A stretch of DNA of 64,000 nucleotides from Xylogone sp. PMI_703 (lineage: Eukaryota > Ascomycota > Leotiomycetes). The notes under the pieces are model-generated. The model did no database searches. It saw nothing but the letters and a program-made list of their open reading frames with translations, and was not told where the DNA came from. Each line of letters starts with the position of its first letter. Positions within the stretch are counted from its first letter, which is position 1. Made by a program: the position numbers and the translations under genes. Shown in pieces: positions 1 to 10,733 of this stretch. The DNA lies in the NCBI GenBank assembly GCA_021399445.1, contig JAJTUQ010000006.1, positions 3,720,001 through 3,784,000 of the forward strand. The letters run 5' to 3'.

Positions 1-590
1 GTGACCAGGTATTGTTCTTGATTATCACTGTCCAGGATAAGTTGGCCTTGCATATCAATCAGCGGCGTTGTGCTCATGGGAAGAGCGGCGGCTTCCTCGG
101 CGTTGAGAACCACCATGCCCACATTATACAACTTTTCCCAGAATGCATCCGTCTCGGTTCCCGGTACTCCAAGGTAAGGGTTGAAGGGGAGTGTGGGATC
201 GTTGGTGAATCCGCTTGGATCGAACTTCACGTCTTCGTACGCTATAAAGTTACGAACGTATGCTGCCATGATGATTAATTGCTGAGAAATAATCATTTGA
301 ATAGCTGAAGCGTTGTAAGGAGACTTACGTAGCTCAGACGGTAGTAAGATTGACTCCATACTAATGCTACCAGAACTATACTGATATGAAGAATGGCGGG
401 CTAGGAGGAGCCCTGCTAAAAGGAGGGTCACAAAGTGCAAGCATAGTATGTATGCCGTCGAAAGAGCGGACGCTATGGAGGTGCTGGTATTATTGCTTCG
501 AGCCCTGGTCTTGCCGGCAGTGCTGGGCAACCCGTCCACTTGTTCGTCTTGTGGCACCTGCGAATAAAATTTGCTGAACTTGCTAAACAT
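1..590 (-). CDS. DUF3328/UstYa-like oxidase, 3' part missing at window edge
   Basis: Two exons are visible, 590-329 and 262-1, joined over a 66-base GT-AG intron; the reading frame runs off the left edge. The start is the only ATG ahead of a clear membrane segment. Residues 1-40 are polar and cytosolic-looking, about 43-64 form one transmembrane helix, and the part after it would be lumenal. The segment YLGVPGTETDAFWEKL near residues 117-132 fits the conserved block of the DUF3328 family, which includes UstYa/UstYb. Known members oxidatively cyclise tyrosine-containing RiPP core peptides (ustiloxin, asperipin-2a, phomopsin) and use C-terminal HxxHC motifs; those would lie outside this window, so catalytic competence cannot be judged. 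The gene lies 445 bases downstream of the repeat-peptide gene on the same strand, which supports a joint role. The family call is strong; the substrate is inferred. Confidence 0.85.
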   Translation of the reverse strand, partial: MFSKFSKFYSQVPQDEQVDGLPSTAGKTRARSNNTSTSIASALSTAYILCLHFVTLLLAGLLLARHSSYQYSSGSISMESILLPSELRKSPYNASAIQMIISQQLIIMAAYVRNFIAYEDVKFDPSGFTNDPTLPFNPYLGVPGTETDAFWEKLYNVGMVVLNAEEAAALPMSTTPLIDMQGQLILDSDNQEQYLV

Positions 591-1035
591 ATCTAAAGGC
601 CTTGCCGTTTTTCAAAAGTGAAAGTATCTTGTAAAACTTCTTGGAATTATATCCGATAGCAAAGCCGATGTTAAGCTATCTGGGCTCGAAGGTCATTATT
701 ATAAAGTGAGTAAGAGAGCACAACACGATGTCTGCAGGAATCAAGACTGGGCTCCGGAAAGTGGTAGTTATAACTTTAATTAATACATTTTGCTTATATA
801 ATATAGTATGTACCGACACTAACTCAGTCCTGTTGATCTAATTACAACATGCCAAAATAAAGTGATTCGGCTCAGATATTCATGCATACAACCAAAACAG
901 TAATGCAGACAGTCTTTAATTGGCATTTGCTACTTAACCAGTCTTTACTATCATAAATTTTGGAGTTATCCAATATGCGATTTAAGGGTGCTAGACTATT
1001 GCCACTTTTAACCATAAGCTAATCTTAACCTCTAC
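591..1035. other. AT-rich spacer, promoter of the UstYa-like gene
   Basis: This stretch holds the 3' end region of the peptide-precursor gene and the upstream region of the UstYa-like gene. It is AT-rich, with a run around 775-810 that includes TTAATTAATA and TATATAATATAG. I see no further gene. Confidence 0.5.
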
Positions 1036-1425
1036 TTAATTCTTCTCAGAAGCCTGTTCTTCGTCTTTGCGGTACCTGCCAGGACGTGAGTAAGCCGCTA
1101 GAGAAGACGGATGTATAAAACTGACGCAACATAAGTCTGGCGCTTTTCATTCTCAGATGCATCTTTGTCCTTACGATAGCTGCTAACAATTCAGTAGGCT
1201 GCAAAAGGAGTGTGCAGGATATAATACTAACGCGACATATGTCTGACGTTTCTCATTCTGAGACGTCTCTACTCCCTCACGGTATCTGTCAAAAGATGAG
1301 TAGGCCATAAGGGAAGAAGAATACTATACTAACGCCACATATGTCTGACGTTTTTCTTGGGCAATGGGAGATGCGGCAACCATGCCAGCTAGGAGAGCGA
1401 GGATGCTGATATTGACGAACTTCAT
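1036..1425 (-). CDS. Candidate RiPP precursor with three QTYVAYR repeats
   Basis: Four exons are read: 1425-1334, 1285-1232, 1179-1126 and 1075-1036. The introns are 48, 52 and 50 bases, all GT-AG and all in phase 2. The predicted protein is 79 residues. Residues 1-19 are a signal peptide (hydrophobic, ending Val-Ala-Ala-Ser), then a short spacer and Lys-Arg at 25-26. Three repeat units follow; the first two are exactly 18 residues. Each unit starts QTYVAYR, has an acidic tail, and the first two end in Glu-Lys-Arg; the last ends at a TAA stop. Signal peptide plus Kex2-cut repeats with a tyrosine core is the layout of fungal dikaritin precursors such as UstA, and the neighbouring UstYa-like gene fits. 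The core here matches neither YAIG (ustiloxin) nor FYYTGY (asperipin-2a). The exons are too short to be found by plain ORF calling. Function is inferred from architecture and context. Confidence 0.75.
1076..1333 (-). repeat. Tandem exon-plus-intron duplication in the precursor gene
   Basis: About 104-106 bases are repeated: a 54-base coding exon plus a 48-52-base intron. The introns resemble each other, starting GTTAGTA or GTCAGTT and carrying a TACTCA/TACTGA-like branch site. The exons share the boundary QTYVA/Y. The pattern indicates duplication of whole exon-intron units. Confidence 0.7.
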
Positions 1426-3266
1426 CTTGTCGTTGATAAAAGCTATCGATTATTCGCAAAATCAAATAACTAGAGTATAGGATGCTCAATCAAGTCAAAC
1501 AATCTGGGCGTTTGAAAGTAAAAATTCAGGGCAGCTGAGCCTTTTATCCTGATACGTGCTAGGTACTACCCCTCACGGGATCTTACTCGTTGCTCTATAT
1601 CTGCGTGACCGCCTATCACTGCTTCCATTCTGATCAACTACAACACTCAGTGGTAACTACAAGTCGGCTACACTTGCAGGTGGAGCTCGGTAGGATATTC
1701 GCTGGTTTCTGGCTTGCCCGTATATCTTCATTCTGCCCCATTATCTAATGCATTGTCTGGGGTAACACTAGAGCACCCTTGGAGCGCAGCACGATTATGC
1801 ATGTCAGAAATAAGTCTATGCTTGCCAGGCATACCAGCAGCAGTCGATCTCTCTGGTGGGTATGGAGCTGTTAACTTATATTTCCGCAAACTGCGTAGTC
1901 TAAACAATCGTTACAAAACACCAGGGATTGTTGTAGAATGATATGTCATACACTATGCATTCAGCCCCCGCCTCTACCGCCCGAGCGCTCAATACTAAAT
2001 ATTCGTATGGTATTCATAGTCCAATAAATAGCCAAATCAAGACACTTATTCCCGTGAAGTTTCGGATTGTACGGCGTGCACAAAGATGGAGCTGCGTATG
2101 GATTTGTAAGGCCACACACCGCTTAAAAAGCAATGATCACGATTCAACAATACCTTTGGCCTTCTGAGGTAATTAATGAAGAAGCCAGCTCGGCCCCGGT
2201 GCCACTCATTACCTCTTCTAGTGTATGCTTGTATGCGCGCTTTGGAATACTAGGGGAGTATCCTAGCACATTAAAGTTACGTTGTATTTCGACAATTGTA
2301 ACATTAAGGATTTCAAAAGTATCTGACACTGGGACCATAATGACCTGTGAATATGTCTTCTGACTAAATTTGCAAACGTCAGAAGTCTATTGTCAAATGG
2401 GTCTTCCTCGCTCACCTCCAATTATCTCATTTTGCTGTGCCCCATGTCCGGAGATTACTCTGGTCTCTAAAAGAATCTCTATGAGGGAATACAAAGTAAT
2501 CCTGTTGATCCTAAACTTTATTTTCATGCCTCCCTTTCTACTTCCAAATCGTTGCTTCAAATCTAGAAGAGCTTTATTCTTTTGGCTTAGATGATGTGTA
2601 TTTGGTAAGGTCTTTGATACTAATTATAGCAAGAAGGACTCGAGTGCCAATGCCCATCTTGTCTCACCTCTGAAGTCACTAATGATTTTACTAGAACAGT
2701 CAACTAGATCTAATCCACTTATTGTAAGTAACGAAATTCCAATCATTTAAGTGAAAGCCTTTTCGTATGACCTTAACCTTTCAAAAATACACGAATGCAA
2801 TTGGAAATCGCCTTCTAAATTCTTAAAACAGTGATCCGGCTGCAAGCACGAGATGAAGTAAATATAATATTAGGTTCTAGAATCTAGAATGAAAAGGTCA
2901 TCATGTCGTAGATGAATAGCCGCAAGTGGATTTTGGGTGGCCAGTTGAAGACAACCGGCCGAGTCGGGGGGAGCTGAATTATGCCAAAACAAAGACAGTA
3001 ATTCTAGGGCCTTCCAGCTAACTTTGTGATTCTAAGATACCTTCAAGCCAAAATTATTGACTATTGGAGCCAAATAACGCGGAATAATACCATTCAAGCT
3101 CTTTGTAACCTGTTTCTAAGTGATTTGGCTGCCTTCAGACGTTTAAAAACCAGCCTCAAGAAAATACGCTGCCAATATCCACCTACACTTCCATAAGGCC
3201 AGAGGACGCAATATTCTCGTTCCTAATTTCTATCTTCTTATAGGATTTATATCTTCTCAGCTCATT
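1426..3266. other. Gene-poor stretch, possibly decayed coding sequence
   Basis: Only short open frames of 60-76 codons occur on both strands, for example on the minus strand at 2144-2338, and none shows a family motif I recognise. The first 200 bases would contain the promoter of the repeat-peptide gene. The stretch between about 1700 and 2600 has patchy open frames that could be a worn-out gene, but I cannot name it. Confidence 0.4.
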
Positions 3267-3893
3267 TTACTCTACAATGCGTCTGCAGACGGTCTCATCA
3301 AACTCCATTGTCTTAATCACCAAAGTGAGTCTCTTTGGGGGATCATCATATTGTTGTCCATGAGCCATCACAACTTTCTCGCACCACCCATCACGCTCGC
3401 ATTGCCTGTAGTTTTCGTGGAGTTGGCGCGGACACATAAAGCGTTTCTGCTCTGAGTAGGATCCAAAAATGTTCTGAACCTCTAATACGTCCCCTACACC
3501 TGCTATCCAACAATTCTTCATAATTTTTTCTGGCATTACCTTTACCTCAACAACGACTTTAACTGCTTCGAGATAACACTTCTCCCGTATCCAGTCGCGC
3601 AGGTCGTGGAGGAGGAAGTAATCTGCTTCCGCTTCGAGTTTATTGTAAAGCACATAGTCAAAGCTTGTCTCCTTCGTCCAAAACAAGGGAAACTTTGAGG
3701 GGCGCCGCATGAAATCTAATATATGCTGGAATACGGTAGGGTCCGCATCGACGAAGTAGGAGCCGTCCTCCTGTCTATCACTATCGTCCCATCTCTTCAA
3801 GAGGCTTTGGAAGTACGGAGAAACTTCGAGTGTGGCCTTTTGCGTTTTATATTTACGACCCGAAACGTCGAGCACGATGATGTGCGGAGGCAT
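3267..3893 (-). CDS. BTB/POZ (T1-type) domain protein
   Basis: This is a single-exon gene of 208 residues. The N-terminal 110 residues fit a BTB/POZ domain of the potassium-channel tetramerisation (T1) type: a strand starting IIVLDVSGRKY, then TLEVSPYFQSLL, then the conserved block YFVDADPTVFQHILDFMRR, then the helix LEAEADYFLLHDLRDWI. Such domains oligomerise and often act as adaptors, for example for cullin-3 ubiquitin ligases. The remaining ~100 residues (from about 110) match nothing I recognise. There is no channel or kelch region, so it is a short BTB-only type common in filamentous fungi. It is divergent from the HET-domain gene at 4394, with 500 bases between the two starts. The domain call is firm; the cellular role is unknown. 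Confidence 0.75.
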   Translation of the reverse strand: MPPHIIVLDVSGRKYKTQKATLEVSPYFQSLLKRWDDSDRQEDGSYFVDADPTVFQHILDFMRRPSKFPLFWTKETSFDYVLYNKLEAEADYFLLHDLRDWIREKCYLEAVKVVVEVKVMPEKIMKNCWIAGVGDVLEVQNIFGSYSEQKRFMCPRQLHENYRQCERDGWCEKVVMAHGQQYDDPPKRLTLVIKTMEFDETVCRRIVE

Positions 3894-4393
3894 GATGAGG
3901 TCCGATGAGGTCTGATGAAATGTGGCTCTAGCAATCTCTGAGAAGTTAGAACAGCCTGCTCTTCTCTTCTAAGAGTGAGAGCAAACGGCTGTCTTGAGTG
4001 TGGCGTTGTGGCTGGTGCACATGTGCACAGCCACAAAAAGGAAATTATTGCACTCGTAGAAAGTCGATAATTGGGTCCTAGCCTGCGGGCTCACACGAAG
4101 CCTTCGAAATTTATTAGAGCATTGGAATTCAATTAAAAATCATTCGAATGAGCAGTCGGTACAGTGATCTTCAAAATCCGCATCATTTTTGCACTTTATG
4201 ATTTTATTTTCTGTGCCTCCAATAATAATAGCTGATGAAACTCCCCAAACTAACCGACTTACATGGGATAAATGCGCCGATGTCAGCCATAACACAAACA
4301 TCTATATTCTACAGGGCTAGAACAGGCTTTGCTTTGTTAGTGCAATATCAAGAAAACAATTTTTGATAAGGTTATATATATTGCGATTCAAAC
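3894..4393. promoter_or_regulatory. Divergent promoter, BTB gene and HET gene
   Basis: The two start codons face away from each other across these 500 bases. A TATATATA stretch at about 4373-4380 lies just ahead of the HET start codon at 4394. No other gene is seen. Confidence 0.45.
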
Positions 4394-6103
4394 ATGTGGC
4401 TTATTGACTGCAAAACACTTGAAATGAGAGATATTGTCAATCCTGAGGATAATCGTTATGTAATTCTGTCACATACATGGGAAGATGAGGAAGTTGACTT
4501 TCAAGAAATGAGGTTCCAACGCAATATCGCCATGAAGAAAAAAGGCTTTAACAAGATCAATATGACGTGTGACATCGCAAAAGAAAGAGGTATCCCGTAT
4601 GCTTGGATAGACACTTGTTACATCGACAAAACGAGCGGTGCGGCCTTATCGGATACCATCAACTCGATGTTCAGGTGGTATAAAGACTCATCCATTTGCC
4701 TTGCATACCTCTCTGATGTATCCATCTATGACCTAGAACGCTACGAAAATGGGGAGATGACAGCGTTTCCGAACTCTCGATGGTTTACTAGAGGCTGGAC
4801 TTTACAAGAGTTGATTGCTCCTGAGATAGTCTATTTCTACGATATGAGTTGGAGGTTTCTCGGATCCAAACAGACTTATATAAAAAAAATTTCTGATATT
4901 ACGGGAATTGACCTCAAGATACTTGAAAGAAGCGAATTTCTATCAACTGTCCCAGTCGGGAGGCGGATGTCTTGGGCGTCAAATAGAAAGACTACTAGAG
5001 TAGAAGACATGGCGTACTGCCTCTTAGGAATATTCGACATCAACATGCCTATGATATATGGCGAGGGCACCAAAGCATTTCTCCGCTTGCAAGAGGAAAT
5101 TGCACAGAATATAGATGACCTGTCTTTATTCGCATGGACGGGGCAGGATTTGGCAAGAAACGATCGACTGCCGATGTACGTCGGTCACGAGAGTCGACCG
5201 TAGGGAATACGCGGTGTCCTTGCACGATCTCCAGCAGAGTTTGTGAGCTGTAAAACGCTTAGAAATATAAGATATACACCCATTACCAAGGAGTTTTCTA
5301 TGACTAATAGGGGCCTCAAGATAAAGACGCTTCTAAGTAGAAATTCGGATAAAGATTATATTTTGGGATTGAATTGCACTATCTCTTCGGAGGACGTAAA
5401 TCAACACGAGTTTGGCATCTGTCTCACGAAAACTCTAACGGAATATGTCCGGAGAGATATATACAAGACTATTATGGTAAACCGCGAGATTTTCAAGACG
5501 GAATCGTCATCGCCGTACACAATATATATTCAGAAAGAAGTTACCTATAGTCGGTTACTACAGCTCCTGAATGTAGGTGCTTATATATATTTCGACTTTT
5601 CACTACCATACAAATACGAAGTTCAAAATGTTACGGCTCATCCACACGAATACTGGGAACCTGATAAGAAGTTTTTTTTTGTTATACCTCGTATGCCATC
5701 TGTACGATGCCTTGAATTCTCAATCAGACCTAGAGGTTGGAAGTTTCTTGTTGTTTCCTGGGAGCAACCGGAAGATGATGAGATTTACTATCATGCGAAT
5801 ATCTGGTCTGACCATCATCGTAGCAGCAAAGCGCAAATGAATGTCATAGCCGACTTGATTAAAGCAGGTGATGAAGGTTTAAGGAAAATTCGCGCAATCG
5901 CAATAGATAATCATGCTAAAAAAGGAAAGGATTGGGGTAGTTTTTTTGCTCGACCTGGGCGGCTACCTAACGGAAAAGTAGCATTCGATTTTAATGGGAA
6001 AATGGAATATAATGTTTTGATGGAGAGGAGGGGGAAGCCTGGTCCTCCATCTAATATTTGTATAAATGTTTTCCTGAGAGAACTGCCACTCTTTAGTTTC
6101 TAG
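4394..6103 (+). pseudogene. HET-domain protein interrupted by one in-frame TAG
   Basis: One frame runs through the whole interval, 570 codons, broken only by TAG at 5201-5203. The part before it, 269 residues, is a complete HET domain of the HET-E/HET-D type: ILSHTWEDEEVDF near the N-terminus, WIDTCYIDKTSGAALSD, INSMFRWYKDSSICLAYLSDV and SRWFTRGWTLQELIAP. Immediately after the stop the same frame continues with a family-like segment (LARSPAEF, about codons 276-283) and a further ~285 residues with no NACHT or repeat domain that I can see. HET domains trigger incompatibility and cell death on non-self recognition. I looked for an intron to remove the stop: the GTACGT...TAG pair would be only 28 bases and breaks the frame. 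The gene may be a recent pseudogene, a truncated but active HET-only protein, or carry a base error. Confidence 0.75.
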
Positions 6104-6642
6104 TTGCATTAATCGAACTCAAATTTTAATTGGCATTATGTCAAATCGAAAACTAGTTATAGCTGGTTGACGTAATCTGTTGGCTAAATATTATATTTAT
6201 TACTGTCAACTGATGTCGGCCAAAATGTTAATGTTTTGTTTGCCATTGTCAGCAGGGCATCCTCCACCGGAACTTCATGAACATGTTCTTCCGTGCCGGG
6301 ACATTGTAACATCCACCGGAACATGGAACCTCTGCCTTCACATCCGATACTATGTCTTCCGTTCCCCACACTCCCAGGTTAACTATGGAGCAAAAAGAGA
6401 TATTGATATGGGGTAAAGTGCGGGGAACTCGAGTTAGATTCTATATGTAGCCATTATAGCGAGGAATCATGACGGCTATCGCCAGGTTGGCAAAAGAGAC
6501 AAGTGCCGGGGCTGCCCTGGACCTGCATATATATATATAGCCAGAGCATCATGTCTTCATGGTTGTCCGGACAGAATCATTTCCCAAAAGCCAATTGCCA
6601 AGTCAGGCGGAAACTATTATTTGGACTAGATAGGTTCCTCAT
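6104..6642. promoter_or_regulatory. Upstream region of the tannase-like gene
   Basis: A TATATATATATA stretch at 6527-6538 lies about 105 bases before the likely start. Two copies of CCACCGGAAC (about 6264 and 6313) flank the palindrome GAACATGTTC at 6279-6288. These could be regulator sites, but no function is known. No gene is seen. Confidence 0.4.
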
Positions 6643-8375
6643 ATGCTACACGGCGCTATGCCTGGCCTGTTATCGACACTGCTCCTGGTCGCGGGATCTG
6701 CCCACACCCTGGCAGACTCGGCAGCAGCGAGCAGCACAACTATTCACACACATAAATCTAGGTGCAGTGCTGGCTTCTTCAGTGGCATATTGCCCAAGGG
6801 TACGGCACTTGAGAAGGTCACCCACGTCTCTCAAGGCGACACTTTTGGAGAAGGTGCTGGAGATCTAGGGTACCCGATCCAACCAACCAATCTGCCAGCA
6901 TTATGTGCGGTCATAGTGAAAGTGACCAGTTCACCAGTGTCTTCTTATCGATTCGGACTAATGCTCCCTGATGATTGGAATCATCGGTTCCTAGTTGTTG
7001 GAAACGGCGGGTTTGCTGGAGGCATTAGCTGGCTCTCTATGGTAAGTCTCTGAGCGATCCAAATGACACAGCAAAGGGGGCGGCTCACTCATTCGTGCTT
7101 TATTAGGGGCCACGCACACATTACGGCTTTGCTACTTTATCAACTGATACTGGTCATAACTCGTCAGTTATAGACTTATCCTGGGGCCTGAACGCTCCAG
7201 AGCAGCAAATTGACTGGGGCTGGCGCAGTATACACGGCTCAACGAAATTTGGCAAGTCACTTACGGCGGCTTACTATGGCGAATCAGCCTCGTACTCATA
7301 TTACAGTGGCTGCTCAACCGGCGGGCGCCAGGGGCTCAAAGAGGTGCAGATATCTCCAGAGAGCTTTGATGGTGTTCTCGTTGGAGCGGCCGCTTGGGAT
7401 CCAGCAGCCCTCAATAATTATGTCACGCAGGTCGGGCTCTACGATATACCCGCCGGAGCACCTAACTTTGTCAATGCTACGTGGTTCCCCGTCATTGGCG
7501 AGGAAGTAATTCGGCAGTGCGATGGTGTTGATGGAGTGCTGGATGGCATTGTGAGTGCGCCTGAGCTGTGTCATTTTGACTTCAGTACGCTCCAATGTGG
7601 CACCTCCAAGAAGGGCTCTCCATGTTTGACTGAGACGCAGGTCAAGACAATCAAGAAGATCTATGCTGATTGGCATACGGAAGCGGGGGAATTTCTCTAC
7701 AAAGGCTATAGTCTCAGCTCGGAAGATATGTGGAACTCTTGGAACCTCATCGGATGGCCCGAGCCCACTTACTTTGGGGTAGGATACCAGCGCTACTGGC
7801 TGTACGATGACCCCAACTGGCCGTGGCAGGACTTCAATGACAGTTCGGTGGCCTATGCTAGAAAGAAAAATCCGGGACAGGCCACCGCGGCAGAGTACGA
7901 CGTTTCCGCTTTTAGGAATAGAGGAGGCAAGATGATAATGTATCATGGGGTTGCTGACGGGCTGGTGCCAACGAAGGGATCTGAGCTGTACTACAATCGT
8001 ACCAGACAGGCTATGGGCAAGAACATTGACAATTTCTTCCGTCTCTTCTTGATCCCCGGAATGCAGCACTGTGCCGGCACTGTCACCGACGCGCCGTGGT
8101 ATATCGCCACGGAAAACCAGCCTGATGTCCTGGCTAATGCTACCTGGTCGGTCCCAGGATTCAGAGATGCGGCTCATGATGCGTTGCTGGCTCTCATGCG
8201 GTGGACGGAGCATGGACATGCACCGGACCAGATTGTGGCTACAACATGGCAGCGCCCTTATGACCCGAGCACGGGAGTGCTGCGCCAGCGTCCACTGTGT
8301 CCATACCCGCAGTTGGCCAAATGGAACAAGCATGGAGATATTAATGCAGCATCCAGCTGGTATTGTGCGAAATAG
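6643..8375 (+). CDS. Secreted tannase/feruloyl esterase family protein
   Basis: Two exons, 6643-7041 and 7107-8375, join across a 65-base GTAAGT...TAG intron to give 555 residues, close to the usual length. An alternative start five codons later (6658) gives a cleaner signal peptide, with cleavage near residue 25. The tannase/feruloyl esterase family (PF07519) uses a CS-D-HC motif. Here it is seen as GCSTGGRQG with Cys202-Ser203, Asp417 in HGVADGLVP, and His454-Cys455 in GMQHC, numbering from 6643. A disulfide between the two cysteines links the catalytic Ser and His in known structures. Such enzymes cleave gallate or hydroxycinnamate esters of plant phenolics outside the cell. Whether tannin or feruloyl esters are preferred cannot be told from the sequence. 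Neighbours give no cluster context. A 376-codon open frame on the opposite strand is a shadow of this gene. Confidence 0.92.
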
Positions 8376-10310
8376 GCAAGTTCTGGCACTTGTGAAGTCG
8401 CCGGGTATAGGGTTGGTTGCATGTGCTGTATAGAGATTGAACATTCAGGAGGCGAGGATGGAAGTTAGGGTACAAATCAATTTTCATTTCATTTCCTAGA
8501 TATAATCTGCTACCTTGAAATCATAAATTAAATATGACGTTTCTCTTTTACCATGTGAGAAGGGTTAGCCAAAAGACGACAGTCAAATAAAAGATGCAAA
8601 ATACTGAGCACCACGCCGATCATCAATGAATTCGAGTTTTCTTAAACAAGGGAACATCTACATGAGACTTTACTCACACTACTGCATCTTTTACTGGAAC
8701 CTCTTTTCGAAAGCGAGAGTCATAGCGCGGGGACAAAATTGATTAACCAACATCTGGCCACGAAAGTGAATCAGACGTTGACTAGGACGAGCCTAATATG
8801 GAGCCAGACAGTATATCTTGCCGTTTCGTATCCTTCTTGGGCCAGGCATAACACGGGGATAACCGGTCGAATCGAGAAGGCGAGAGAGCGGTGGGGCTTT
8901 CTCATTGAAGAAGATCTCAATTCCCAGGAGTGGAGTGCTTTCGAAAGGTTACTGAAATAGGTAGATGAATGGTGAGGAAGGTGTGTGATGCACTACTTTG
9001 TATCTCGATATGATATGGAATCATGCGACGGAGACTTGTAGCATCGGGTCTAGCAAGAACGCTTCTGAACTCAGTTCGAACATGCAGACAAGAATGTCTC
9101 GATTAGTAGATGAGCAGGCCATGAGTTGTCCTTGGTGTTTGGTCGTGGTAAAAGTGGAATGTGACGTACGTTTTCAGTGTTTATTAACCAAGGTGTCCGG
9201 TAGAGTTATTAATTACTTGGCTCCCGCACACCCCGGCCCATCTCATCCTGACATGGCAGCTAGATATTAGTCGTTGTATGCTGAAGTGATGAATAGGTAG
9301 TGATCGACTGGACGGGGAATACGAAGTTATTGTAAGTTCATAGAGTTGTTGCCATCCCAGCAGTTTAAAGCCCCACAGGGGTACATATAAGCTTACGGAT
9401 ACGTTTTTGGTGAATGCTTATTCTTCATGGTAGAGGCTTGGCGGAGATTTAAGCCCCTTTCGGAGAAGATTAACACCCGAAAAGCTCCACAAAGGTTGAG
9501 GTCTATCGACCGATCTAACATCCTTCCTGATTGAAACAAGCCCAGGTACTGTAGTTCCTAGCTAAAGATTTATTGAGATGATACGCTTCATAATCTGGAA
9601 TCATTCACCAAGACATCCATAGCGAGCGTTCTTTTGACTAATTAATAACACCATAAAGCTACCCTCCCTTTCGGTTTAAGCAGACTAGAAGCACATTACT
9701 CAAAACCATATAGCACCCATGTATAGTATCTTTACTTACACCTTAAAAATTCCTCAAAACTACAGCCAAGGCACCAGCAATGCCCCGTGTTAGTAAGGAT
9801 GAGTAATACAGTTCTCTGAGACGTTAGCGATATTGAGCTACGTTATGTACGACGTCGCAACCGTATGCAACGTTTGAATAGAGCATCGATGATTGCAACA
9901 AGAGCACAAGCACAGTAATGTTTGTCTAAAAATACGACAATTATCTACGGAAGATCAATTTTTATCAAGATATAACAAGTTAGAATGAACTATACTCTTG
10001 TAAGATCAGTCCCACCATCAAGCATTATTAGTCCAGACCGAATAAGCACTAATTGGGCCCTTCAAGTCGTATAGCATAAAGAATTTGATTGATATTCAAT
10101 AGAGATTGTGTGCAAACAGAATTTTAAAACTAAGAATATCGAATAGCTTAAAGACGGAAACACAAAAATTTGCAAAATTCAGTGGCTGACTGACTTATCG
10201 GTCTTGTAGGTTCAGAGATGAGATATGCAACTATCTTCTAAAGAGCGAACTCGACACCGGCTGACTAAAGCTTATGCCCATCATTATATTCACTAAGACT
10301 GACACTAGGT
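8376..10310. other. Long gene-poor stretch
   Basis: I see no family motif or convincing intron-exon structure. Open frames of 73 codons (8739-8960) and 90 codons (8998-9270) on the plus strand lack good starts and recognisable domains. From about 9600 the sequence is rather AT-rich. No terminal repeats or transposase remnants were recognised. Confidence 0.4.
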
Positions 10311-10733
10311 CTAATTAGTTACTTCCAACAACCGCTGTGCAAAACCTACTAGGCAACCTGCTGGATCACAGCACATCTGTAACAGAGTTAGAGTAATGTA
10401 AGGTAGTTGAAAGCTGAAATTACAATGTTTGGGCACTGCATCTACAATTAGCACTGTCAACATATGACTTAGAAAAGCATACCCCTTGCACCTCGACCTC
10501 TATAGGCGAACACCCCGTGCAGCAAGGCGTCTACTGTCAATTAGCGAGTGAAGTAGCTGAGGAACGACTTATTACATCCGTGAGCCCGACTCCAAAGAGA
10601 GAGCTTGCTGACGCGCACGAACATTGCTGTACGCGTATTAGAGAGCTGTTAAGAGACCCGGGTAACCACTTACTGCAGCGGCTGTAGTGAGGAGGGTGGC
10701 CCAGACACCCGTTAAGAAAATTTGGCTTCTCAT
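10311..10733 (-). CDS. Tentative cysteine-rich small secreted protein
   Basis: A model of five short exons (10733-10674, 10626-10576, 10530-10492, 10441-10424, 10376-10311) with introns of 45-50 bases gives about 77 residues. Residues 1-20 read as a signal peptide (MRSQIFLTGVWATLLTTAAA), the exon ends in a perfect GTAAGT, and the rest holds nine cysteines including QCSC, TPCCTGC and MCCDPAGC. All boundaries in this model are phase 0. The weak point is the third donor site (GTGCAA). Using GTATGC nearby shifts the frame and gives CSAQTL instead, a string seen in some hydrophobins, but then the chain ends early. Cysteine-rich secreted peptides of this size are often effectors, antifungal peptides or small hydrophobins. 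I cannot place it in a family; transcript data would decide whether the gene is real. Confidence 0.4.

Noticed and set aside
5173..5203. A short intron that would remove the HET stop codon
   Set aside because: The only GT-AG pair is about 28 bases, too short, and it shifts the frame.
7314..8444. 376-codon open frame on the minus strand
   Set aside because: It is antisense to the tannase-like gene, which has the full CS-D-HC motif; the antisense frame has no domain.
10311..10733. Calling the cysteine-rich candidate a hydrophobin
   Set aside because: The eight-cysteine spacing does not fit in any splice version; only a CSAQT string is reminiscent.
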